NCBI GenBank assembly: GCA_031271375.1
Contig: JAISVU010000198.1
Span: forward strand, 1-19,513
Direction of reading: 5' to 3'
Length of the DNA stretch: 19,513 bases
From: Clostridiales bacterium
GTDB taxonomy: Bacteria > Bacillota > Clostridia > Lachnospirales > WRAX01
A program made the translations under genes and the position numbers. The notes under the pieces are model-generated. The model did not search any database, had not been told where the DNA came from, and saw nothing but the letters and a program-made list of their open reading frames with translations. Positions 1 through 5,091 of the stretch are shown here, piece after piece (position 1 is the first letter of the stretch; the number at the start of each line of letters is the position of its first letter).

Positions 1-309
1 AACTTATACGCCAAAGCCGCCTCCCCCGGCGCGTTCTTGATTGTCAACAAGCATACCGGCAAGGCGATCAGCCGCATTCAAGCATACCGGATCATCCGTG
101 GGGCCTCGGAAGCGCTGCGTTACCAGAACCGCGTCTCATGCCACTCCCTCCGTAAGACCTTCGGCTATCACGCCTGGAAAGGCGGCGTTTCCCCGGCGGT
201 CATTATGGAGATATATAACCATAGTTCCCTTGCCGTAACCCGCCGCTATCTGGGCGTCACCCAAGACGACAAAAACTGCGCCTACCTTCAGCTGAAATTC
301 GGGCGTTAA
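1..309 (+). CDS. Tyrosine recombinase/integrase, C-terminal part (5' end outside window)
   Basis: This is the C-terminal catalytic domain of a phage- or ICE-type tyrosine site-specific recombinase, which cuts and rejoins DNA through a covalent 3'-phosphotyrosine. The frame is open from base 1, so the start and the first catalytic Arg lie outside the window; about 102 codons are visible. The box-II motif is seen as CHSLRKTF (H-x-x-R), followed by YNHSS (the His/Trp position) and the nucleophile Tyr in VTRRYLG, with a short tail of about 16 residues. The order and spacing fit Gram-positive integrases of temperate elements. The gene points toward tRNA-Pro, whose 3' end is about 700 bp away, as expected for an element using a tRNA 3' end as attachment site. 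That link is inference, because no attL/attR pair can be tested here. The family call is secure; the type of element is unknown. Confidence 0.88.
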   Translation, partial: NLYAKAASPGAFLIVNKHTGKAISRIQAYRIIRGASEALRYQNRVSCHSLRKTFGYHAWKGGVSPAVIMEIYNHSSLAVTRRYLGVTQDDKNCAYLQLKFGR

Positions 310-407
310 TCAACCGGCTAATTAACCTTGACAACTTAGGTGAATTAAAACCTTAGGCCGTTTAATGTTTGCCAACATATGGATGACTATACATTTTTTC
401 ATTTTTT

Positions 408-420
408 ATATCAGTGATAT
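408..420. repeat. Short AT-rich palindrome
   Basis: ATATC and GATAT flank a 3-base centre in a very AT-rich stretch about 50 bp upstream of the small ORF at 468. It could be an operator, but in such AT-rich DNA it could also be chance. Confidence 0.3.
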
Positions 421-467
421 TATTACATATACATGCCAAAAACTTCCTTAAATTATTATGGAGTGTC

Positions 468-542
468 ATGCTTGAATACACGCTTTCTATTTGCCTAAAG
501 GCACAGCCTATATCAAGAAGTTACAGAAAAGCATGTAATTAA
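468..542 (+). CDS. Possible 24-aa small protein or peptide
   Basis: An ATG preceded by GGAG four bases upstream opens a 24-codon frame ending at TAA. Its stop directly abuts the first base of a strong hairpin terminator at 543. The predicted peptide begins MLEYTLSIC, is mildly basic toward its end and has no recognisable domain. A ribosome binding site, a short ORF and an immediate terminator together resemble a small expressed unit, but no good promoter is visible upstream. The region may instead be decayed mobile-element DNA. Low confidence; the function is unknown. Confidence 0.22.
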   Translation: MLEYTLSICLKAQPISRSYRKACN

Positions 543-590
543 GGGTTTGCGAAGGAATGCGCTTCGCAAGCCCCTATTCTCATTTTCTTT
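543..590 (+). terminator. Rho-independent terminator, rightward
   Basis: A 12-bp stem pairs GGGTTTGCGAAG (543-554) with CTTCGCAAGCCC (562-573), with one G-U pair and a 7-base loop. A pyrimidine/T-rich tail follows and includes a T-run around 588-593. It could end transcription from the integrase side or from the small ORF at 468. Confidence 0.6.
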
Positions 591-599
591 TTTCTTGTC

Positions 600-693
600 C
601 ATTGTCAAGGAGGAGCGTATTTTTTCGCCTGGTTTACGTGCAAATGTCGTTTTGCCGTGAGCGAAAAAATCTTCCTCCCTTCCTTTGACAATG
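600..693. repeat. Long imperfect inverted repeat (about 30-bp arms, 32-base loop)
   Basis: The left arm (600-628) and right arm (661-693) are near complements. The outer part is CATTGTCAAGGA against TCCTTTGACAATG, the middle is GGAGGA against TCCTCC, and the inner part is a perfect 9-bp TTTTTTCGC/GCGAAAAAA. The loop is 629-660. The structure is much longer than a terminator and lies in a gene-poor stretch. It might be a structured RNA, a MITE-like palindrome or a folded recombination site; no known family was recognised. Confidence 0.6.
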
Positions 694-766
694 CCGATTC
701 CCAAGCCATTATCGTTGTCACTCTTAACTCTATAGGCAGGTTGAGGATGTTTCATCCCCGCCTTAT

Positions 767-807
767 AAAAAACGACCTCCGGCTATTTCGCGGAGGCTGC
801 CTTTTTT
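767..807. terminator. Probable bidirectional terminator
   Basis: A 6-bp stem CCTCCG (776-781)/CGGAGG (791-796) has AAAAAA on its left (767-772) and TTTTTT on its right (802-807). Either strand would therefore read as a hairpin followed by a U-run. It insulates the left gene-poor stretch from the leftward tRNA unit. Confidence 0.55.
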
Positions 808-860
808 ATGTTCGGGGCGCGTGATTTTTGTGATTCTTTACAGGTTTTCTAACGCTTTAC

Positions 861-882
861 GGTTTGCCTATGGTTTGCCTAT
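861..882 (+). repeat. Perfect 11-bp tandem repeat, two copies
   Basis: GGTTTGCCTAT occurs at 861-871 and again at 872-882 with no spacer. It adjoins the GACGGT repeat cluster. One helical turn per copy suggests protein binding. Confidence 0.75.
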
Positions 883-884
883 CA

Positions 885-920
885 GACGGTTTTTGACGGT
901 TCTAGGCAATCTTGGACGGT
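885..920 (+). repeat. GACGGT direct repeats in helical phase
   Basis: GACGGT is found at 885-890, 895-900 and 915-920, i.e. at 10- and 20-bp steps. The missing phase position (905-910) holds the weaker GGCAAT. The block lies between the recombinase fragment and the 3' end of tRNA-Pro. It resembles arm-type integrase sites or another multimeric binding site; the function is inference. Confidence 0.6.
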
Positions 921-954
921 TTTTTGAGCGGTAAGCGGAAACAGGCAAGCAATG

Positions 955-994
955 AAAAAAGTGCGGTACAATCGCATTTTCCCGATTATACCGC
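955..994 (-). terminator. Terminator of the tRNA-Trp/tRNA-Pro unit
   Basis: Read leftward, an 11-bp stem with one mismatch (984-994 pairing with 963-973, loop 974-983) is followed by a T-run, seen as AAAAAA at 955-960 on the plus strand. It starts 13 bases past the tRNA-Pro 3' end, so it should end the tRNA transcript. Confidence 0.75.
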
Positions 995-1006
995 GCTTTC
1001 AAGATA

Positions 1007-1080
1007 TCGGATAGACTGGATTTGAACCAGCGACCTCTTGGTCCCGAACCAAGCGCTCTACCAAGCTGAGCCACTACCCG
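1007..1080 (-). tRNA. tRNA-Pro (anticodon CGG)
   Basis: The 74-nt cloverleaf is read by eye on the minus strand. The acceptor stem CGGGTAG/CTATCCG pairs over 7 bp with one G-U. The D arm is GCTC/GAGC. The anticodon stem CTTGG/CCAAG closes the loop TTCGGGA, giving anticodon CGG (decodes CCG). The T arm is GCTGG-TTCAAAT-CCAGT, and the discriminator base is A, as usual for tRNA-Pro. CCA is not encoded and must be added by the CCA enzyme. It is the second tRNA of the leftward unit, and its 3' end faces the integrase fragment. Confidence 0.96.
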
Positions 1081-1085
1081 TGGGG

Positions 1086-1184
1086 CGCTTCGCGCAGGTA
1101 ATAGGTAAGAGGTTTAAGGTAATAGGTGAAAGCCTTTAAAGTAACTTTAACCTATTGCCTATTACTTATTACCTCCGCGAAGCG
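1086..1184. repeat. Imperfect palindromic element between two tRNA genes
   Basis: The outer arms CGCTTCGCG (1086-1094) and CGCGAAGCG (1176-1184) are perfect complements. They continue as AGGTAATA against TATTACCT. An inner stem pairs GGTAATAGGTGAAAG with CTTTAACCTATTGCC, and the tip is around 1133-1144. Both arms are built from repeated GGTAATA-like units. It fills most of the spacer between tRNA-Trp and tRNA-Pro and would form a long hairpin in their shared precursor RNA. It resembles a REP/MITE-like repeat; copies elsewhere cannot be checked from this window. Confidence 0.7.
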
Positions 1185-1210
1185 GTATAACCTGCGGCCT
1201 GCGGCCGCGC

Positions 1211-1281
1211 CAGGGGTAGCAGGATTCGAACCCGCAAAAACGGTTTTGGAGACCGGTGTGATGCCATTTCACTATACCCCT
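1211..1281 (-). tRNA. tRNA-Trp (anticodon CCA)
   Basis: The 71-nt cloverleaf is on the minus strand. The acceptor stem AGGGGTA/TACCCCT is a perfect 7 bp. The D arm is GTGA/TCAC, and the anticodon loop CTCCAAA gives anticodon CCA for UGG. The anticodon stem has one mismatch at its base. The T arm is GCGGG-TTCGAAT-CCTGC, the discriminator is G, and no 3' CCA is encoded. It is the first gene of the leftward tRNA unit, about 44 nt downstream of the predicted transcription start. Confidence 0.96.
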
Positions 1282-1310
1282 ATGAAATTTAATACTAAAG
1301 ACCGTCCCAC

Positions 1311-1339
1311 TTGCAGCGGAGATTGTGTTATAGTATAAT
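1311..1339 (+). promoter_or_regulatory. Sigma-A-type promoter for mutS
   Basis: TTGCAG (1311-1316), a 17-nt spacer and TATAAT (1334-1339) predict a start near 1346. That gives a leader of about 47 nt before the mutS ATG at 1393. The -10 lies in the middle of a 9-bp inverted repeat and overlaps the -10 of the leftward tRNA promoter. Confidence 0.65.
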
Positions 1340-1348
1340 CTATAACAC
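1325..1348. promoter_or_regulatory. Operator-like inverted repeat across two -10 boxes
   Basis: Perfect 9-bp arms GTGTTATAG (1325-1333) and CTATAACAC (1340-1348) flank a 6-bp centre that is itself the mutS -10 box. The footprint covers both -10 elements and both predicted start sites, so a dimeric protein bound here could block both directions. No regulator is recognised. Confidence 0.5.
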
Positions 1349-1360
1349 TGTTATTGTCAA
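1332..1360 (-). promoter_or_regulatory. Sigma-A-type promoter for tRNA-Trp/tRNA-Pro
   Basis: On the minus strand, a consensus TTGACA (1360-1355), a 17-nt spacer and TATACT (1337-1332) predict a start near 1325, just upstream of tRNA-Trp at 1281. This near-consensus promoter occupies the first bases of the longer mutS frame, which argues for the later mutS start at 1393. Confidence 0.8.
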
Positions 1361-1392
1361 CAAGTATTTTGGTTTTTGCCGGGGGTTGGGAT

Positions 1393-3957
1393 ATGGCCGC
1401 GTTGTCGCCGATGATGGAGCAGTATATGAAGATTAAAAGCGAATACCCTTATTGCCTGATTTTCTTCAGGCTGGGGGATTTTTATGAGATGTTCTTCGAC
1501 GACGCGATCATCGCCTCAAGGGAGCTGGAGCTGGTGCTCACCGGCAGGGACTGCGGGCAGGAAGAACGCGCCCCGATGTGCGGAGTGCCACATCACGCCG
1601 CCGAGGGTTATGTGGCGAAGCTGATTGAAAAGGGCTACAAAGTGGCCATCTGCGAGCAAACCGAAGACCCAAAGACCGCGAAAACGATCGTTAAGCGCGA
1701 CGTGGTAAGGGTCGTAACGCCCGGAACCATCTTTGATAAAAACGCTTTGGAATCAGGCAGAAACAATTACATAACCGCGGTATGCGATGTAAACAATCGC
1801 TTGGGCATTGCCGCCGCCGACATCACCACCGGTGAGTTATACGCTTTTTCCGTTACCGACAAGAAAGAACGCCTCGCCGACGAGCTTGCGCGCTTCGCGC
1901 CTGCCGAGATTCTTGTACCCGAGGGCTTCCGTTATTCTGCGACCTTGAAAGAGATATTCAAAACAGAGCCTACTGTAAGGGAACGCAGGGACTTCAACCC
2001 TTCCGCCGCGGCCCGGCTCCTGTGCGGGCATTTTGGCGTCGCGAGCCTTGACGGCTTCGGGTTTAAAGATGAAGCCGAGGCGGCCGCCGCCGCCGGGGGA
2101 TTGTTTAATTACCTCAAGGAGACGCAGAAAAACTCGCTTTCGCATTTGTCCCAGCTCAAGCTCTATGACAGCGGAAGGCATATGTCGATAGACGCGGCCT
2201 CCCGCCGGAATCTGGAGATTTGCGAAACAATGCGCGACCGGAAGAAACAGGGCTCTTTATTATGGGTTTTGGATAAAACCGTCAGCGCCGCCGGAGCCCG
2301 GACGCTGCGCAGATGGCTGGCCGAACCGCTGGCAGGCAAGGACGGTATTGAAACAAGGCTGGATTCCGTCGCCGAGTTTAAGGACAACCCGTTCCTGCGG
2401 GATGAGCTGCGGGAGATTCTTGGCGGCGTCGGCGATGTGGAGCGTCTGCTGGGACGGGTGATCTACGGCTCCGCCGGGGGGCACGACATGCTTGCCTTGA
2501 AACGTGCCGCCGCCGCGCTGCCCAGGGTAAAATCGCTCCTTTCCCCCTGCGAGGCCGCGATGACGCGGTATTTCCGGGACGAGATGGACGAGCTGTCCGA
2601 CATATATGATTTATTAGACCGCGCCGTCAGCGACGACGCGCCTGCAAGCCCCAAAGATACCGGCCTTATCCGCCCCGGTTATAATAAAGAGCTGGACGGT
2701 TACCGGGAAGCGAGGGACAACTCGGCTTCGCGGATACTGGAGCTGGAAGCCTCCGAACGGGCCGAGACGGGGATAAAGAACCTGAAGATCAAGTATAACA
2801 AGGTCTTCGGCTATTATATAGAGGTCACGAATTCCTACCAAAAACTTGTGCCGGAGCGTTATATCCGCACCCAAACCCTGGCGGGCAGCGAACGTTACGC
2901 CACGGCGCGGCTCAAGGAGCTGGAAGGCTCTATCCTCGGCGCGGGAGAAAAGATCGCGGAGCTTGAGGCGGCGCTCTTCGGCGCGGTAACGGGGAAGATA
3001 GCGGCTCAAGTCGCGCGGATTCAGAGCCAGGCCGGATTCCTTTCGGCGCTGGACGCGCTGCAGTCCCTTGCCCAGGCCGCAGCGGACAACAACTATTGCA
3101 GGCCGGGTATTAACACCGGCGGCGTTATCGCTATAAAGGACGGGCGTCATCCCGTCGTGGAACGGAGCCTCGGCAACCCCTTCATCCCCAACGATACGCT
3201 GATGAACATGGATACCGACCGCCTCCTGACGCTGACAGGGCCTAACATGGCGGGGAAGTCCACCTATATGAGGCAGGTGGCCTTAATCGTCTTGATGGCG
3301 CATGTGGGAAGCTTCGTCCCCGCCGCGTCCGCCGACATCGCGGTGACGGACAAGATTTTCACCCGCGTGGGCGCTTCGGACGACCTTGCGACAGGCCAGA
3401 GCACCTTTATGGTGGAGATGGCGGAGGTGTCCAACATCCTGACCAACGCGACGGCCCGTTCCCTTATTATTCTGGACGAAATCGGCCGTGGAACCAGCAC
3501 CTACGACGGCATGGCCATTGCCTGGTCCGTACTGGAGTATATCGCGAGCCCCAAAGCCGTAGGCGCGAAAACCCTCTTCGCCACCCATTATCACGAGATG
3601 ACGGAGCTGGAGGGCAAGATTCCCGGCGTCGTCAATTATTGCGTGCAAGTAAAGGAATCGGGGGAGGATATCGTCTTCCTGCATAAGATAGTGAAGGGCG
3701 GGGCGGACAGAAGCTACGGCATACACGTGGCGCGCCTCGCGGGGCTGCCCAAGCCCGTTATCCGCAGGGCGATGGAGATTATCGTAAGCCTGTCGTCCAA
3801 GACCGCCAAAACCGAGGCCGAGGACGAGCAGCCCGATCATCCCGAGGTCGTGTATTACGGAACAAACCGGCGCAAAGGGCCTTCGGGCAACCGTATAACC
3901 GTACAGCAGCCCGACGACGGGCAGCTGTCGCTGAGGGACGTGTTCAGGAATCTGTAA
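1393..3957 (+). CDS. mutS: DNA mismatch repair protein MutS
   Basis: MutS recognises mispaired bases and small loops and, as an ATP-dependent clamp, recruits MutL. The N-terminal mismatch reader GDFYEMF is present with Phe30 and Glu32, the residues that stack on and contact the mismatch. The ATPase has Walker A GPNMAGKST (616-624), Walker B with LDE (694-696) in an ILDEIGRGTS context, and a downstream FATHYHEM switch. The length of 854 aa is normal for MutS1, and the C-terminus ends in the usual acidic/basic tail. The frame stays open to 1354 (TTG), but that region is the tRNA promoter. ATG 1393, with a G-rich stretch just upstream and homology starting at MAALSPMM, is preferred. No mutL follows, unlike the common mutS-mutL arrangement. 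Very confident. Confidence 0.97.
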   Translation: MAALSPMMEQYMKIKSEYPYCLIFFRLGDFYEMFFDDAIIASRELELVLTGRDCGQEERAPMCGVPHHAAEGYVAKLIEKGYKVAICEQTEDPKTAKTIVKRDVVRVVTPGTIFDKNALESGRNNYITAVCDVNNRLGIAAADITTGELYAFSVTDKKERLADELARFAPAEILVPEGFRYSATLKEIFKTEPTVRERRDFNPSAAARLLCGHFGVASLDGFGFKDEAEAAAAAGGLFNYLKETQKNSLSHLSQLKLYDSGRHMSIDAASRRNLEICETMRDRKKQGSLLWVLDKTVSAAGARTLRRWLAEPLAGKDGIETRLDSVAEFKDNPFLRDELREILGGVGDVERLLGRVIYGSAGGHDMLALKRAAAALPRVKSLLSPCEAAMTRYFRDEMDELSDIYDLLDRAVSDDAPASPKDTGLIRPGYNKELDGYREARDNSASRILELEASERAETGIKNLKIKYNKVFGYYIEVTNSYQKLVPERYIRTQTLAGSERYATARLKELEGSILGAGEKIAELEAALFGAVTGKIAAQVARIQSQAGFLSALDALQSLAQAAADNNYCRPGINTGGVIAIKDGRHPVVERSLGNPFIPNDTLMNMDTDRLLTLTGPNMAGKSTYMRQVALIVLMAHVGSFVPAASADIAVTDKIFTRVGASDDLATGQSTFMVEMAEVSNILTNATARSLIILDEIGRGTSTYDGMAIAWSVLEYIASPKAVGAKTLFATHYHEMTELEGKIPGVVNYCVQVKESGEDIVFLHKIVKGGADRSYGIHVARLAGLPKPVIRRAMEIIVSLSSKTAKTEAEDEQPDHPEVVYYGTNRRKGPSGNRITVQQPDDGQLSLRDVFRNL

Positions 3958-3995
3958 AGGTTTTTCAACAATAAGCAAAAGATTGCCTCTGCATA

Positions 3996-4024
3996 TTGAA
4001 AGATATATTAATGTCAGGTATAAT
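3996..4024 (+). promoter_or_regulatory. Strong sigma-A-type promoter for the cheB-like gene
   Basis: TTGAAA (3996-4001), a 17-nt spacer and a perfect TATAAT (4019-4024) lie in the AT-rich gap after mutS. They predict a start about 40 nt upstream of the cheB-like ATG, so this gene has its own promoter. Confidence 0.8.
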
Positions 4025-4069
4025 AGGGCCATAGCATAAAATTATCGGCATGGCAAGTGGTGGTTAATA

Positions 4070-5059
4070 ATGAACGGCACCAATATTATCGTGCTTTCGT
4101 CGTCGCTTAATACTAAGCTGGCTTTGGCGGATAAGTTCAAGAACGACCCGGTGCTTAAACCGGATATAACGGTCGCGAATCTCGCTGCGGCCCAGCTTCG
4201 CTTTGTCAAAAACGCGGCGAATATCCTCGTGCTGGATACAGACAGCAATGAAGTTGAGTACAGATATATAAAAATGCTGACGGAGAAGCACTGGCTATAT
4301 GTGATAACCTTTGGAAAAACGCCTAGATACAATCTTGATCCTTCGATACAGTTCGTCCCGAAACCCGCAAGCGAAACAAGCGCCAACCTGGAGGCCTTTT
4401 CGCGCACGCTCGCCAAGAGGATAAAAGACCGTGCTGAAAAGGCCCCGAACATGACCGTCCGCGACCTCGGCTCTTACGTTGACCCAAAACAGAAGCTGAT
4501 CGCCATTGCGTCCTCCACCGGCGGAACGGAGGCCCTACCCGTAGTTCTCGGCGGGCTCCCCGCCGACACGCCCCCGGTGATTATCGTCCAGCACATGCCC
4601 TCGGTCTTTACCCGTCAGCTGGCCCTGCGCATAGACAAGATGAGCGTTATCACGGTAAAGGAAGCCGAGAACGGCGAGTTTATCAAGCGCGGCACGGCCT
4701 ATATCGCTCCGGGGGATCTGCATATGCGCATAGCGTTAAAGCAGCAAAAGCTGATTCTTGAATGTTTTTACGGGGAAAAGATGCACGGGGTGCGGCCCGC
4801 CGCAGACATTCTATTCGATTCCGTCGCGTCTATATCGGGCGCGAACGCCGTAGGGGTTATCCTGACCGGGATGGGCTCCGACGGCGCGAGGGGCCTTATG
4901 GAAATGCGCCGAAAAGGCGCGAAGATAGTGGGGCAGGACAAAGAATCCAGCGTCGTATACGGTATGCCGCGAGCGGCCTTCGAGCTGGGCGCCGTGGATG
5001 TGCAAGCCCCGCTGGACGCAATCGCGGGGAAGATTATGAAGTTCTGCGGGATGGAGTAG
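4070..5059 (+). CDS. cheB: CheB-type protein-glutamate methylesterase with degenerate receiver domain
   Basis: CheB removes methyl groups from chemoreceptor glutamates and deamidates glutamines. The C-terminal domain (about 140-329) carries the full triad: Ser149 in ASSTGG, His175 in QHMPS and Asp271 in GMGSDG. The spacings of 26 and 96 residues equal those of Salmonella/E. coli CheB Ser164, His190 and Asp286. The N-terminal 115 residues look like a worn receiver domain: an Asp stands at position 56 (VLDTDS), but the acidic pair expected near residues 10-11 is replaced by serines (VLSSSL), so phosphorylation control is doubtful. The ribosome binding site is weak (AGTGGTGG). No chemotaxis or receptor genes flank it, so it may work with distant Che genes or on another substrate. 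The esterase call is firm; the chemotaxis role is inferred. Confidence 0.85.
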   Translation: MNGTNIIVLSSSLNTKLALADKFKNDPVLKPDITVANLAAAQLRFVKNAANILVLDTDSNEVEYRYIKMLTEKHWLYVITFGKTPRYNLDPSIQFVPKPASETSANLEAFSRTLAKRIKDRAEKAPNMTVRDLGSYVDPKQKLIAIASSTGGTEALPVVLGGLPADTPPVIIVQHMPSVFTRQLALRIDKMSVITVKEAENGEFIKRGTAYIAPGDLHMRIALKQQKLILECFYGEKMHGVRPAADILFDSVASISGANAVGVILTGMGSDGARGLMEMRRKGAKIVGQDKESSVVYGMPRAAFELGAVDVQAPLDAIAGKIMKFCGME

Positions 5060-5091
5060 CGTTTTAATCTTCTATCGTCTTTTTTGTGCCG

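Noticed and set aside
328..366. Promoter starting with TTGACA after the integrase
   Set aside because: The TTGACA at 328-333 is perfect, but no -10-like hexamer occurs at 16-18 bp; the nearest TTTAAT is 27 bp away.
513..755. 80-codon leftward frame in the gene-poor left region
   Set aside because: It has no recognisable domain, runs through the long inverted repeat and the rightward terminator hairpin, and its possible ribosome binding site abuts the ATG with no spacing.
408..930. CRISPR array or complete insertion sequence in the left region
   Set aside because: The repeats are too short and too few for CRISPR, and no transposase or paired terminal repeats with target duplication are visible.
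868..1074. 68-codon leftward frame over tRNA-Pro
   Set aside because: The sequence GSGPRGRWFKSSLSD is the usual artefact of translating a tRNA gene; it also reads through the tRNA terminator.
1126..1338. 70-codon rightward frame across tRNA-Trp
   Set aside because: It is antisense to the tRNA, covers the inter-tRNA palindrome and has no ribosome binding site.
1354..1392. N-terminal extension of mutS from TTG 1354
   Set aside because: These 13 codons coincide with the leftward tRNA promoter, and MutS homology begins after ATG 1393.
3283..4032. 249-codon leftward frame antisense to mutS
   Set aside because: It is a shadow of the GC-rich mutS codons, contains no domain and lies opposite the ATPase motifs.
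5060..5091. Terminator between the convergent cheB and solute-binding genes
   Set aside because: A TTTTTT run is present, but no stable stem precedes it on either strand.
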